Positions 1 to 10,891 of a stretch of 64,000 nucleotides of DNA are shown one piece after another (positions within the stretch are counted from its first letter, which is position 1; each line of letters begins with the position of its first letter). The stretch covers positions 35,611,001 to 35,675,000 of the forward strand of contig JASDFA010000019.1 of assembly GCA_035772735.1 (NCBI GenBank), in the 5' to 3' direction. The position numbers and the translations under genes were made by a program. The notes beneath the pieces are model-generated. The model saw nothing but the letters and a program-made list of their open reading frames with translations. It was not told the DNA's origin and did no database searches. The stretch is from Datura wrightii. Its lineage: Eukaryota > Streptophyta > Magnoliopsida > Solanales > Solanaceae.

Positions 1-117
1 AAGTGTCCCTAAACTCGGCATGAGTAACCTGCTCTGGTAAAGTATCAGCTGGAGCTAGTGGAGCTGGCTGATGCCTATCCCCATTTCCATTGCCATTGCC
101 ATTTCTTCTTTCATTGA
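1..117 (-). pseudogene. gag: Gag N-terminal fragment of a Ty3/gypsy element running off the left edge
   Basis: Read on the minus strand this is open to the window edge. It gives a low-complexity Asn/Gly and Pro/Ala segment followed by VTHAEFR, which resembles the variable N-terminal part of chromovirus Gag just before the conserved Gag domain. It lies directly downstream, in minus orientation, of the LTR and primer-site remnant at 331-1165, the expected order LTR, leader, gag. A stop lies upstream in the same frame and I see no good start codon, so the gene is probably broken. The rest of the element lies outside the window. Confidence 0.5.
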
Positions 118-330
118 CTCAGCATGGAGGGATATTTCTACAAATACGTATAGCACTAGTTAGAGGAGTAGAGAGATGCATTTTGCACGACATAGATCAT
201 GTAAAAAGGAAAATTTCCTAAAACGTCTCATAGCCTCTTCCCCATAAGTGGGGTGCACTTCACACCCATGGAAAAGGCTATACTTAACATGGATTTCAAA
301 CCCCCAAGGACACACCTAAACCTTTTCCCT

Positions 331-345
331 AATATCAAGTTTCTT
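331..345 (-). other. Degenerate tRNA primer-binding site
   Basis: Minus-strand TTGATATTAGGG resembles the initiator-tRNA-Met primer site TTGGTATCAGAGC found next to LTRs of plant chromoviruses. The intact family version is seen at 15400-15418. Several bases differ, so the call rests mostly on position beside the LTR end. Confidence 0.4.
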
Positions 346-1165
346 ATGATCTGAGATGAGACCCCCGATCGAGATAGAGGACCTAGAACCACGTATGGCT
401 CCAAGCTAACCCATGGTACATACATAGTATGATTTGATAGCACAACTAAATGGAACTAAAGCATCAACATAATATAAGCAAAATTCTAAATGATAAAAAA
501 CATGAACAAGTACGACAAGTCACAATGTTGAACCATCTAGTACATAACTGTCAGAAAGCCTCTCTATGTGAGATGAGCTGATGGGAAAACACTTCCAACT
601 AGCTCACTAAGTCTGTAACTACAAGCCATAGACATAAAGCATAAACTGATAAGTGTCCTTGGAAGATGAGGACTCACCAATACTGGAAAAGAGCTAGACT
701 AATCGGGGGCGAGCTAGCAATGAGAATAGGAAGGATCACCCAAACCTATATCTTGATATGATATAGCATAGAGTATGCGGTCAGTACTTTGAATATACTG
801 AGTATGTAGAGAAAGTAAACATTCTAGTAACTTGACAGGTTAGGAGTGACTTTCCGACCTATTGGGAGACTTGACAGGTCGTCCCCTGACCCATTTTCAC
901 TGGAAACTTCTTCTGAAATTTTCTAATTTTCTCTTGACTCTTCATTTGATAATTCGTCATGTCACTTAACGAGTCACTTAACCAGTCGTCAAGACACTCT
1001 GAAACTCCACTCTTTCACCAACTTGCACACTTAACTGGTCACACCATGACCTGTTGGGTCACTTGACGAGTCACACCATGACTCATTCTATGACCAGGTG
1101 CAGGTTTTTCTGTTTTCTCCTTTTTAGTCCTCGGGTCTGAACTTAGGGACTTCTGGGGTGTTACA
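346..1165 (-). repeat. 5' LTR of a minus-strand gypsy element
   Basis: The right edge reads GGGGTGTTACA, so on the minus strand the LTR opens with TGTAACACCCC. The first ~100 bases align by eye with the start of the solo LTR at 46824, with similar wording around GGACTCGGGAGT, CAGGAAAA and GGATGAGTCGT, so the two are one family. The other end resembles the end of that solo LTR in reverse. It is much shorter (about 0.8 kb against 2.7 kb), so a large internal deletion or a different subfamily is likely. It holds many GAGTCA/GACTC and GTCACTT words (840-1110). Confidence 0.6.
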
Positions 1166-1870
1166 TGGCAATAGTTGATGGTTGAAATTTTAATGCTCTT
1201 TTATTCTAGACTTTAATTCTTCATTCAAGATTGTTTATATTTACTTTTTTTAATTGATTATTTGTTAGCCTTTTCACTTTGCGAATATTATTTGTTGGCT
1301 CTTGAACTCGGGAGAGGGAACTAAGAGGGTTAAAAGAAAGCATAGAATAGGTTTCAATGATCTTGTTCCAAGAGTTCAAGAGTTGATTTCATTATTGAGG
1401 ATAGGGATATACCTTTCAACCCTTTTCATTTGAATACAAGTATCTTCAACCGTCATCTCATGTTTCTCCTGCAATCATAGAAATGTAGGTGTTAGGTTCA
1501 TGAGATAGTTCTTGGATATCCAGGAGAATAGCTAGAAATGGGATCGAAACTTGCAACTAGCAATCTTAGAAGAGTTTAGTCTAGTGTAATCTAGTCCTAA
1601 AACTCAACCTGAAAGCAAAAGTGCCAAGACCCTAGATTATCATCATTATTTGAAGTACAAAAACTTATGAAAACGATTTTAGTTCATTAGTTCAATTTAG
1701 ATTTCAAAGTAGTAGAATAATCATCCAAATCATATCCCCATTTTACTTATGTTTATATGAGTAGTGCAATAAAATGTTAACCTTGAGCAATTAATCTGAC
1801 AAGTCTCTGAGAGATCAATATCGGGACTTCACTGACTTATATTACTTGACGAGCAAGTGTACTTGCATGC
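1166..1870 (+). repeat. Probable LTR remnant of an Athila/Tat-like gypsy element
   Basis: No coding signal. The last part (about 1780-1870, with words such as GAGAGATCAATATCGGGACTT and TATATTACTTGACGAG) resembles the 3' end of the LTR of plant Tat/Athila elements in plus orientation. I could not find its start, a primer site or a target duplication. The assignment rests on general recognition. Confidence 0.35.
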
Positions 1871-2290
1871 ACTTGGAGACATCACTTGACCTATTGGAAA
1901 TTCGGGCACTTCATCACAAAATTTTCTATGCACTTCTTCATATCTGGCCATCAGTAAATCTCTTTGAGGTCATGATACATTTTGGTGGATACGGGGTGGT
2001 AGTGTATCGGGAGCTGCATGCCTCGGCCATGATTCTCGCTCATAGTTCATCCATATTTGGGACACATAATCTGCCTTTGTACATAGGGTGTCATATCCCT
2101 CTTGCTCAAATTCCATGTTCCTATGCTTGTAAATCCCCTTCTTCAACTGAAAGCAAGGTGGGGCCATCATACTACTTCCCCTTTACTTCTGCAACTAAGA
2201 ACAATTTTGCTCTTTTTAGAACTATTGTGTTGCTATTCTTAGAGTCTAGTAAACGGACTCCTAGATTCATTAACCTATAAACATCTTTAG
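1870..2290 (-). pseudogene. pol: Integrase zinc-finger region, broken
   Basis: On the minus strand the segment near 1900-2020 reads STKMYHDLKEIY, then a stop, then WPDMKK and KCPNFQ. This is the HHCC zinc-finger region at the N-terminus of gypsy integrase; the second Cys of the CxxC pair has become Phe. The stretch 2020-2290 corresponds to the poorly conserved linker between RNase H and integrase. The catalytic core and C-terminus are missing, cut off at about 1870. A 144-codon open frame on the plus strand here is only antisense shadow. Confidence 0.65.
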
Positions 2291-2299
2291 CTAATTGTT

Positions 2300-2988
2300 T
2301 TTTGCTCCCTTCAACTAGAGCCAAACTCCCCATTGAGTGTTGGCTCCCACATTCGCCTTCCTTGGAAGATATAGGATGTCAACATCATAGTCCTTCAGCA
2401 ACATGAGCCACCTTCATTACGTGAGATTCAACGCCTTTTTCTTGAAAATGTGTTGACGATTGTTGTGGTCTGCGAAGATATCCAGATGGACTACACACAA
2501 GTAATGGTGCCACATCTTTAGTGCAAATATCACTGTCGCCAATTCGAGAACATATGTCGGGTAGTTCTTCTCATGAATTTTAGCTGTCTAGATGCATAGG
2601 CTATCATCTTACCCTTCTGCATCAATACACACCCGAGTCCAATCCTCAAAGCATTAAAATATATCATGAACCCATTGTTTCCCTCCGATATGGTCAACAC
2701 TGCAGTTGTAGTCAATTGGGTTTTGAACTCCTGAAAGCTCTTCTCACAAGTCTCTAACCACTGAAACTTAGTCTTCTTTCGAGTGAATATGGTTAGTGGA
2801 GCGGATATAGAGGAGAACCTCTGCACAAACCTCCGGTAGTAACCTACCAACCCAAAAATCTTTTGATCTTTGAGGGAATTGTGGGCCTTGTCCAATTCAT
2901 CAGTGCCACGATCTTCTAAGGATCTATTTTGATGTTTTTGCCTGATATCACATGACCCAAGAAAGCCAGTGAGTCTATAAGAAATCAT
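2300..2988 (-). pseudogene. pol: Gypsy RT thumb / RNase H, broken
   Basis: The frame 2530-2988 contains LVGYYRRFVQRFSSI (the connection just after RT) and GLGCVLMQKGKMIAYASRQLK (start of RNase H). The first catalytic Asp of RNase H, normally in a CDAS-type motif, reads FNAL, a D-to-N change that should abolish activity. The rest of RNase H (2300-2530) is out of frame. The fragment is a relic and makes no enzyme. Confidence 0.8.
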
Positions 2989-2999
2989 AATTGGAGAAG

Positions 3000-3530
3000 T
3001 TAGTGTTCAACTACCAATCCTTGAGTATCTGCAAACAATTCTAAGGCGGTCTGCATGTTAACCCTTACTCCTAGAGTACACTAATATGTCATCAATGAAC
3101 ACTACAACGAACAAGTTAAGATATGGCTTAAACACCCTATTCATGAGATCTATAAAAACTGTTGGCGCATTTGTCAACTCGAAAGACATAATGAGAAACT
3201 CATAGTGTTTGTATCAATTTCTAAATGCTTTATTTACAATATCATCTTCTTTGAACCTCAACTAGTGATATCCTAATCTGAGGTCAATCTTGGAGAAATA
3301 CTTGGCTCCCCGAAGCTGGTCAAAAAGATCATTGATTCTGGGCAATGAGTACTTGTTCTTTATGGTGACCTTATTCAAATGGAGGTAATTGATACACATT
3401 CACAAGGACCCATCCATATTTTAGAAAAAGAGGACTGATGCACCCAATGGTGAGATACTAGGTCAAATAAATCCTTTATCAAGAAAGTCCTTCAATTGCG
3501 CCTCTAACTCCTTCAGTTCTGCTAGGGCTA
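3000..3530 (-). pseudogene. pol: Gypsy reverse transcriptase, broken
   Basis: The minus strand at 3077-3107 encodes VVFIDDILVYS, the RT catalytic box. Further upstream (3150-3200) lies the NAP-type segment preceding it, and 3300-3400 holds the N-terminal RT part. Frame changes and stops separate these pieces, so no long open frame survives. Gene order places it between the protease at 3540-4231 and RNase H at 2300-2988. Confidence 0.75.
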
Positions 3531-3539
3531 TTCTGCATG

Positions 3540-4231
3540 GGGGAATGGAAATAGGATTTGTTCCGAGAATAACATTAATCCCAAAGTCAATCTCCCTCTA
3601 TAGAGAGATCCCTAGTAGTTCATCTGGATATACTTTTGGAAATTCACTGATAGTTCGCACTTAATAAAAATTTACCTCCTCGCCATCGGTGTCTCTCACC
3701 CTGACTAGGTGCTATAGACATCCCTTCTGAATCAACTTTCTTGCCTTAAGGTAGGAAATAAACCTATCCTTCAGCACTACCACATTACCCCTTTATTCAA
3801 GCATCGGCTCATTAGGGATTGGGAATGTAACCACCTTGATGCAACAATCAAAGTGGCATAACAGGAGGAAAACTAGTGCATACCCATAATGACATCAAAT
3901 TCAACCATCTCCAACTCCATAAGGTCATCTCTAGTATTCCTACGCCACACTGTGATTACACAATTTTTGTATACACATTTTGCAACCACTAACTCACCGA
4001 AGGCTCGTGAAGTTTTCGCGGTTCTAACCAAAACCTCTGAGAAATATAAGGTATCGCATATGATAAAATGGATCCAATATCCATAAGAGCATATACATCA
4101 AAACAAAGAATATTATTATAATTGTGGAAACATCTGGCAATACCTCTATATCTTGGTTGTCTGTTAGAGCATACAAGCGATTCTTCCACCTCCTCTACCC
4201 ACACCTTGCCCCTACTAGACCTGAGTAACAT
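3540..4231 (-). pseudogene. pol: Gypsy aspartic protease and pre-RT region, broken
   Basis: The frame 3989-4231 reads ILCFDVYALMDIGSILSYAIPYI, matching the protease active-site region of chromoviruses; the expected D-[ST/P]-G is here D-I-G. The region 3540-3990 corresponds to the protease C-terminus and the link to RT and carries stops. The small plus-strand frames here are antisense shadows. Confidence 0.65.
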
Positions 4232-4890
4232 TAGGAGGATCTGGGGTCATATTATGGGACCTAGCTGGATTAATCCTAGGAATCTAGCTTGCATTAGGGC
4301 AGTCTCTTTGAAAATGGCCCTTTGCCCACATCCGAAGCATCTATTCATCCCAATTGACACTATCCTGAGTGCCTTCTCCCACACCTACTGCATGGGATAG
4401 GTCGTGGGACACTTTGAGTCACACTGGATTGCAACCGGGACCCTGAAGCTCCATAGCCATGACCTTGATTGGGCTGACCTCGCTAATCGCTTTTGGACCT
4501 CCGAGAAAATACCGGCCTGCTGCTACCCTCTTTGTAATTGTTATCGTTGCCAGCTGACCTAGCTTTTTTCCCTTGGCAATACTCCCTATTAATTCCATTT
4601 TCTTACTTTATGTACTCAATTTGTTGGGGATAGACCATCAGCCTAGATATAATTATGCCTAGATGGAGCAATGTCGCCGCACATTCCCCTTCCACGTGCT
4701 TCTTGAGGCCATACACAAACTAGTGCATTCTAGCTCGCACGGTGGAGACCATCTCTTGAGAAAATCTGGCCAATTGAGCAAACTTGAGATCATACTCCTC
4801 AGACTTTATTTGCCTTACGTGAGTTCATGAACTCAGGTCTTTTGCCTCCAATAGCTCTAAGGGTAGGAAATGGTCCATGAAAGCATCCAT
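4232..4890 (-). pseudogene. gag: Gypsy Gag C-terminal half with split zinc knuckle
   Basis: Near 4590-4800 the minus strand encodes EYDLKFAQLARFSQEMV and FVYGLKKHVEGECAATLLH, typical of the Gag core of plant chromoviruses. Near 4300-4345 a CCHC zinc knuckle is visible but split by a one-base frame change: CFGCGQ in one frame, then GHFQRDC in the next. The N-terminus is lost at 4890, where the copia LTR fragment starts. Confidence 0.7.
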
Positions 4891-5607
4891 CTGAGTATTT
4901 AATTAATTGGTTAATATAATTCTTTATTCAAATGCTTAACTTATTTCATATAATGGATACAAAATTCATCTGCGGGGTTTTTACATAAATCCTTATAAGC
5001 AACCATAAAGGGGTATCATCAATCTCAAGGTCGAGACATGAATTCCATCAACTAATTATTATTTCACAAATATCATTTTTCATCATCCAACCTATCAAAT
5101 ATATTTTAACTCACAAAAGATTTTCACCCTTTTGATAAATCAAGATAACAAACAGATTACATTTATCATAATAATTATATCAAGATTAAGAGTACAAGAA
5201 CTTTAATGATCTAGAGAAGTTGTTTCATAAAATTCAGAACACAAACAATCATCTCTATTTGGTCTATTCAATACACATAGGTGTACCAGCACAAGAAGTT
5301 GGAATGAGACCATTCCCATAATCAAGAATAATTATCTTTAATCCTGTGCTACGATCATATTGATGGATTTATCCAATTTCCATATTAGATTGTGAACATA
5401 TATAAATTTTATACTTATAAAAACTGACGATTTAATCTTTCGTGTATAAGAAAACTCTATACACTAAATCATCTACAATATAAGCAAAGGACACATCAAC
5501 AAATATATTATCTATTTAATGTTTGATTAAACTGAATAAATAATTATTCTATAATAAATACTATATCTAAACATATGATTTATCGTATATACCACAATAA
5601 TTTTTAT
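4891..5607 (-). repeat. Partial Ty1/copia LTR, same family as 20217-21590, reversed
   Basis: The reverse complement of this stretch follows the copia LTR at 20217 base by base with many substitutions: ATGTGTCCTTTACTTATA, the TGATTTAGTGTATAGAGTTTA-like segment, ATGGTATAATTCCAACTTCTTG, and the TTTGTGAGTTAAAAT segment are all recognisable. It starts near the LTR 5' end (about 5607) and stops after roughly 700 bases of the ~1370-bp LTR. No internal copia sequence follows, so it is a truncated LTR. Its inner end cuts the gypsy gag at 4890. Confidence 0.75.
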
Positions 5608-5884
5608 ATCCACTTATTATTTAGTAAATTATTTCATCTTACATTAATGAATTCAAACTAGCCAATGGATTACAACTATATATACAAGACACTACTTTGG
5701 AGATTGAGATAGAGAATTCATCTAAGCTATTTTTTCTTTCCCTTATCTCCTTTTATATGCTGAATTTTATTTTATTTTTGAGCTTTTATTCTTTCGATTA
5801 TAATTGGATTAGTTTGTTGAATAGAAAAATATGTATAATTATTTTATCTACTGTGTGAAAAAATATCTTTAAAGATAATATACT
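5608..5884. other. AT-rich spacer, nothing recognised
   Basis: No open frame, repeat or motif that I can support. It flanks the LINE insertion site on the left. Confidence 0.5.
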
Positions 5885-5900
5885 TAACACGCCTCAAAGT
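5885..5900 (+). other. LINE target-site duplication, left copy
   Basis: TAACACGCCTCAAAGT here matches TAACATGTCTCAAGGT at 7855-7870 in 13 of 16 positions; all three differences are transitions. The two copies flank the LINE exactly. Confidence 0.7.
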
Positions 5901-6433
5901 GATAAGCCTTGGTGGACTAAAACTAGCTTAGGGAAGTTTACAGTTAAAAGTGCTTGGGAATTACTTAGACATAAAGAAGACAAAAGGATGACATGAAGCA
6001 GCTTTAGGTGAAAGGATTACCTTTCAAATTCTCTTTTCTTACTTGGAGAGTTTGGTTAGGTGAGGTACTAGTGGCAGTAATGATGCACTCATGGAATAAT
6101 AATATCTCTCAACTTTGCAAGTGTTGTTCTAGCCCTGTGATTGAGACCATAGAACATCTATTTCTGAAAGGGGACGTGGCAGATCACGTTTGGAGATATT
6201 TTACAAGGGCGGCAGGAATAATTGGCCCATTAGTTAAAGTGAAACGGGCTGTGAAGAGGTGGTGGAAAGAAGAGGGTAATGCAAGGATGAAGGTGATTTT
6301 CCAAACTGTATCCATATTAATCCTATGGTGTTTATGGAAAAGAAGAAACACAATTCTGCATAGAGGAGATTTCTCAGTGGGGAAACTGATATGGGACATC
6401 ACTAAGAAAATTAGTATATTGATGAAGACATGA
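5901..6433 (+). pseudogene. LINE ORF2: RT zinc-binding domain (zf-RVT)
   Basis: The opening DKPWWTKTSLGKFTVKSAWELLR is the typical lead-in to the zinc-binding region after plant LINE RT. A frame change with stops lies at about 5990-6007. The frame from 6008 then contains FKFSFLTWRVWLGE, LCKCCSSPVIETIEHLFLKGDVADHVW (the Cys/His cluster) and a WCLWKRRN segment. It ends in TGA at 6431-6433, with the same frame continuing directly into the RNase H part, so that stop is a point lesion. Confidence 0.8.
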
Positions 6434-6976
6434 TTTAAAAGGGATGGAGAATTTAAATCTTGGCCTAAGTTGATGGTAGAACTGGAGCAATACAGTCCTG
6501 AGGTCAGTAACACAATTGTGAGATGGTTTTCCCTTCCTGAGGGATGGCTAAAATGTAATACAGATGGGGCATCTGGAGGGAATCCTGATCCCTCAGCAAC
6601 AGTCTTTTGTATTAGAAACAAGGAGGAAGATCTGCTAGTGGAAAAGGGAGTGGAGATAGGAGAAACCACCAATCTGGTGGTAGAGGCTAGAGCTATCAAA
6701 TAAGGTTTGAATTTTTGTAGAGAGAATCAGTTGTCTAACATTATCATAAAAAATGATTCTCTAGCTATGGTGAACATTATAGAAGGGAAGTGGGAGGTCA
6801 CTTGAAATATCACGATGGAGGTGAACTGTACCAGAGCATTAAGGAGTTGCATCTCGGCAAGAGTACAACATTTCCTAAGGGAAAGTAATACTCTTGCGGA
6901 TTATTTAGCTAACTTAGTTTTTGTTTTTGTAGGTAATTATCAAATAAATCATGTGCAGGAACTACCTAATGCATGA
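6434..6976 (+). pseudogene. LINE ORF2: C-terminal RNase H domain
   Basis: Same frame as the preceding piece. CNTDGASGGNPDPSA is the first RNase H motif, VVEARAIK holds the catalytic Glu, KNDSLAMVNII the next Asp and LADYLANL the last one, so all four acidic residues are present. In-frame stops at 6701-6703 and about 6803 interrupt it, and it ends near 6976. An RNase H at this position is characteristic of a large class of plant L1-type LINEs. Confidence 0.8.
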
Positions 6977-7846
6977 AGGATTTTATCAATATAAACAAGA
7001 AGGGAACACAGCATATAAGAACAAGAGTTACAGATTAGATACAGTGGAAATAATGGTAAATGTTACAACTGAGATAGAACAGATGACATGAATAGAAGTA
7101 TGCAGGAGATAGATAAGTAGACTAGACATGGTATCAACTCAGTCAAAAGAAATTTCAGTTGATTAATTCATTACGCACTTGGTGAGAGCAAGGAGGTGTT
7201 TTATTAATGATTAATTAGGACTGAGTAAAACAATCTGGGATACTTGAATCTGCCACTAGCAAACTTCAACCCACAACCTGTTTCAGTGATAACAACAGAA
7301 AGAAACATAGAAATAAGATACTGTTCAATAAGGATACAGGTGGTGGTATTAATCTCTTATGAGATACAACCCATCGCACCTGAGGATAAGGAACAGAAAC
7401 TAATCTATGTAGAAGATTTTTTGAAAGCTAGACGTCGCCTTAGAAGAAATAGTGTTCTTGGCGAGCTGGTCTTGGTGGGCTTTGATCTCAATCTCAATCT
7501 AGAGAACCAATTTGTAAAAGAAAAAGGGCTCAGTAGAACAAGAGTAGAGGAAGTAAAGGAGAACAAGAATACCAGTGGAATAAACTAGCAGAGTTACAGA
7601 AGAAGAACAAATCGTCCACTGTAAGAGGTAGCCATTGTCACGAGCTTCAACGGAGCAGATAAGGGGCTAAGGATTAGGAAGGTTCTAGGTACTAAAGTGA
7701 CAGATGAGTGTCTTAAGGTAGTATGTTGGAAGGTTTTAAGTGGAGCGCGATTTTTGATTGGACTAATCCAATCTTTTGTAAGGTCCGGTGACTGAATCCT
7801 ATTGTTATTATATAAAATGTGGCCCAACATTCATGATTTAAGTTTT
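6977..7846 (+). other. LINE 3' untranslated region
   Basis: This lies between the RNase H stop and the poly-A tail. A 114-codon frame (7244-7588) has no recognisable family and is probably chance. Nothing else is seen. Confidence 0.5.
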
Positions 7847-7854
7847 AAAAAAAA

Positions 7855-7870
7855 TAACATGTCTCAAGGT
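7855..7870 (+). other. LINE target-site duplication, right copy
   Basis: See 5885-5900. The copy starts directly after the A-tail. Bases 7871-8072 after it hold nothing I recognise. Confidence 0.7.
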
Positions 7871-8085
7871 AATATTTTTCATAAAGAACTATTTTTCCAA
7901 TAATTATTTGGACTTGCAACGTGGGTACAAGAAAAATAAAATTCCTTAAAGTGTGGGGATTGGCAATTTCTTTTAACGTTGTTATATAATTGAATTTAAA
8001 TTTTTAAAATTGGATGAAATTTTGTAATATAATCAGTGGGTGAAATGTAACTAAAACATTGTCATACTTTGTCTAGGGGCATTTA

Positions 8086-10144
8086 TGTCACACCCCACCT
8101 TGGGAGGCATGACTGGCACCTAGTGCCACACTGGAATCTAACTGAACTGGTTAGGCTTATGCACGTCTGGTGTATGCCCATGACTTAATTCAAGAAAACA
8201 ACATATCTCGGCTGTAAATACAGCCTCCGGCCGACAAGGCCATATAGCCACGTGTAAGTGAAAACAGCTAACCAATAACAAGCAATAGAAGGGAATCTTA
8301 TGCAGGCCGACAAGACCACCATGTTGTCTAGTTATAACTGAAATGAAAATCAAGTAACTATAACTATACCATAGTCGACGAGCCCACTATCTAGTAGCTA
8401 AACAAGGCACCACATGGCCGTAACATGAAATAAAACATACATGACCAACAACAACTAACCAGAGGGAATTTATAAATTTGCAAGCCTCTAAGACTGGAAT
8501 AATGGTCGAGACAGGGCCCCGGCCTACCCATACTATACAATCCAAAGAGCAAACCTTTTAACTAATCAACTCTGGAGGAGGGGAGATAACTATACTGCTG
8601 ATTCTAGCTGAAAGCGAAAGAGGCCCTGATTCGCGTCTATCTGCCCCTGCAGGCAAGTAATGCAGCACTACAAGATGGGCATCAGTACATTATGTAGTGA
8701 ATATGTAAGGAAGTAAGTAAACATGACTAAATAAAACTAAAATAAAACTGAAAGCAACTGAATAGAAAGGATAGAGAAACTACCTAAGTAACTTAACAAC
8801 CTGCTTCCTGATCTATTAGTAAATAGTGCAAACAAGAACCTTACCTAGCCCCCATAAGCCTGGAAGGTACAATCAGCACAGAATAACGCACTCAGGGCCC
8901 CCATAAGCCCTGACGAGCAAACTTCAATCTCTATATACCCCTAACGAGGTCAAAATGAGTCAACTGGTAACTATAGCCAACCTACCGATCCCCTAGGTTT
9001 GCACCTGGGCCCACTAAGCCCCTGAACTGTAGTTGTGTCTGAGTTCGGTGGACCTGTACCCCAGGCACCAGGCTCGACGGGGGCGTACTGCGGATACGGC
9101 ATAGAAATAATATTCCATCCATGGAATGGACTGTATACGGCCCTCGGGCCTCTGCATCATCTCTGGAGATGGCATATCGCTCCTTGGAGAGACGTCATAT
9201 AGCCCTTGGCGGGCAACGACATAGCTAGTAACCCTAGGGTTGGTTATGGAAGGTCATATAGGGCAAAGTCAATCCCAAGCTAAACATAGAGTACTGGTCT
9301 CAGCTAATCACAATAACAATACTTCTGGCTCCTTTACTGGGATTCGACTGTATTATAATGCTATATAAATTAACTTACCGAAGGAATTCGCCTTAACATA
9401 CCTTAGCTACTGATTCCCGGTTATCTGACAAGTTTCTATTGTATTCAACAGCTCTTTCCAACTGTAACTGTAATACTGGGAGAAAAAGACTAGTTTCAAT
9501 ACCAAGTTCGACTTAAGATGATAACTTTTAATGCTAATAATAATAATACTTCAACTTCACGAAATATGGATGAAAACCCATAATTTCCTGAGAGTTTAGA
9601 AAGGAGAAGGCTTACTTGATGTCTGTGACTGTATAGGAATCCATTAGGAGCAATTATGATCACTTCTACTCGGCGGAGTTCTAATTTACCGGGCATATTT
9701 TGAGAAAATAACTCTGTAGTAATGCTCCCTGTAAGCTTAGAACTCGATACCTAAAGTTCAATTGAGTTTTGATCACGTTTAGATATGTAATCGGAGGAAA
9801 TCACGTGAAAAATGGTGTTTCTTACTATTTTGGCCAAGAGTCTATCTTATCAAATGAATTTAATTGAAAAGAGCTTAATATGTATAAATTTGGGCGGTGG
9901 ACAGGGGTCCGTGACACGGACACCATCACACCAATTTTTGGGTGTGTCATGGCGTTCAACGCGCAGGGAGGTGGTCCGTGACATGTTGCCCCTGTTGCAG
10001 CCTGTCCGGCCTTCTCCTTTGCTACCTGGATTTCGCGCTCGTTCGACCTTTCCCCAGGCCCTTTCTCGTATGTGTCGTATTCTAAAATTCTTAACTTACA
10101 TACGAGTATGCCAAGTAAATGATAAAAACATGCAGGGCGTAACA
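8086..10144 (-). repeat. 3' LTR of the Tekay-type element
   Basis: Begins TGTCACACCCCACC and ends GGCGTAACA in plus orientation, i.e. TG...CA on the element strand. It is colinear with 15419-17518 and, in opposite orientation, with 37361-39441. Near 9905-9922 it has the near-palindrome GTCCGTGACACGGAC just upstream of the TATA-like promoter region (9870-9895). Confidence 0.9.
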
Positions 10145-10158
10145 TCCCTCCCCCCCAT
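10145..10158 (-). other. Polypurine tract
   Basis: Minus-strand ATGGGGGGGAGGGA lies directly upstream of the 3' LTR start, where plus-strand DNA synthesis of LTR elements is primed. Confidence 0.8.
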
Positions 10159-10419
10159 AGGATCATTCATCCTCGAATGTCAACTACAGCTTACAAGAGT
10201 TAACTCTTTTAACTAATGTTCTGGAAAAATTTCGGCAGAGTCTCCCCTAAAATATGGACTATCTGAAAAATCTTAAACGTAGAAAAGTCCAATATAGGTA
10301 TCTCACAGGGATCTACAGCAACTATTTTACAACAAAGTGGTAGTTAACCAAACAGTATAGATAACATGAATCGTAAAATAACAGCTGAACAACAACTTTA
10401 CCTTAACCGCATAATTTGG

Positions 10420-10890
10420 ATTAATCCTGGAACAAATGAGGATATTTAGATCTCATGTCACCCTCATCTTCCCAGGTTATCTCTTCTATATTCCTGTTCT
10501 CCACAGTACCCTAACAGAGGGGATATCTTTAGTCCTCAACCTACGAACTTGCCAATCTAATATGGCAACTGGAATTTCTTCGTAGGCTAACTCCTCAGTA
10601 ATCTAAATGTCCTCAACTGGTACAACTCAAGATGAATCCCCTATACATTCCGCAGCATTGACACATGAAAGACCGGATGAACAGATTCTAACTCTGGAGG
10701 CAAGTCTAGTTCGTACGCTACCGGCCTATTCTCCAGAGGATCCGATATGGCCCAATATACCTAGGGCTAAGCTTGCCCTTTTTACCGAACCTCATTATGA
10801 CCTTCATTGGTGAGACTTTCAGAAATACCCAGTCACCAACACTGAATTCCAAGTCCCTATGCCACACATCGAAATAGGATTTCTAGCGGC
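10420..10890 (-). pseudogene. pol: Integrase C-terminal region, broken
   Basis: Minus-strand reading near 10835-10860 gives LEFSVGDWVFLK, followed by a KLSPRYIGPY-like segment, a HPVFHVSML-like segment and a chromodomain-like end with WEDEGDM, as in Tekay-type integrases that carry a C-terminal chromodomain. Frame changes break it into several pieces. The 68-codon plus-strand frame at 10607 is antisense. Confidence 0.6.
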
Positions 10891-10891
10891 T

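Larger units (their letters stand above)
1870..4890 (-). mobile_element. Decayed Ty3/gypsy chromovirus gag-pol fragment
   Basis: In minus-strand order this fragment holds the end of Gag with a zinc knuckle, protease, reverse transcriptase, RNase H and the zinc finger of integrase, the standard gypsy pol order. It has no LTR of its own: it is cut at 1870 inside integrase and at 4890 inside gag, where a copia LTR fragment begins. Stops and frame changes are scattered throughout, and an RNase H catalytic Asp is replaced. It is more decayed than the related element at 8086-17518. Confidence 0.85.
5901..7854 (+). mobile_element. 5'-truncated LINE (non-LTR retrotransposon)
   Basis: The element begins inside the end of ORF2, continues through the RT zinc-binding domain and an RNase H domain, has a ~870-bp 3' untranslated part and ends in an eight-A tail at 7847-7854. 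A diverged 16-bp target duplication (5885-5900, 7855-7870) surrounds it. This is the usual outcome of incomplete target-primed reverse transcription. The endonuclease and RT core are absent. The three in-frame stops and a frame change show it is old. Confidence 0.85.

Noticed and set aside
1846..2280. 144-codon plus-strand open frame
   Set aside because: Antisense to recognisable gypsy integrase sequence; the encoded protein resembles nothing.
6184..6699. 171-codon minus-strand open frame
   Set aside because: Antisense to the LINE zinc-binding and RNase H domains, which are clearly the real coding strand.
7244..7588. 114-codon plus-strand frame after the LINE RNase H
   Set aside because: No recognisable family, lies between the RNase H end and the poly-A tail; more likely 3' UTR.
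9812..10216. Overlapping 134- and 113-codon frames on opposite strands
   Set aside because: Both lie in the non-coding promoter part of the Tekay LTR and reappear only as fragments in the other LTR copies.
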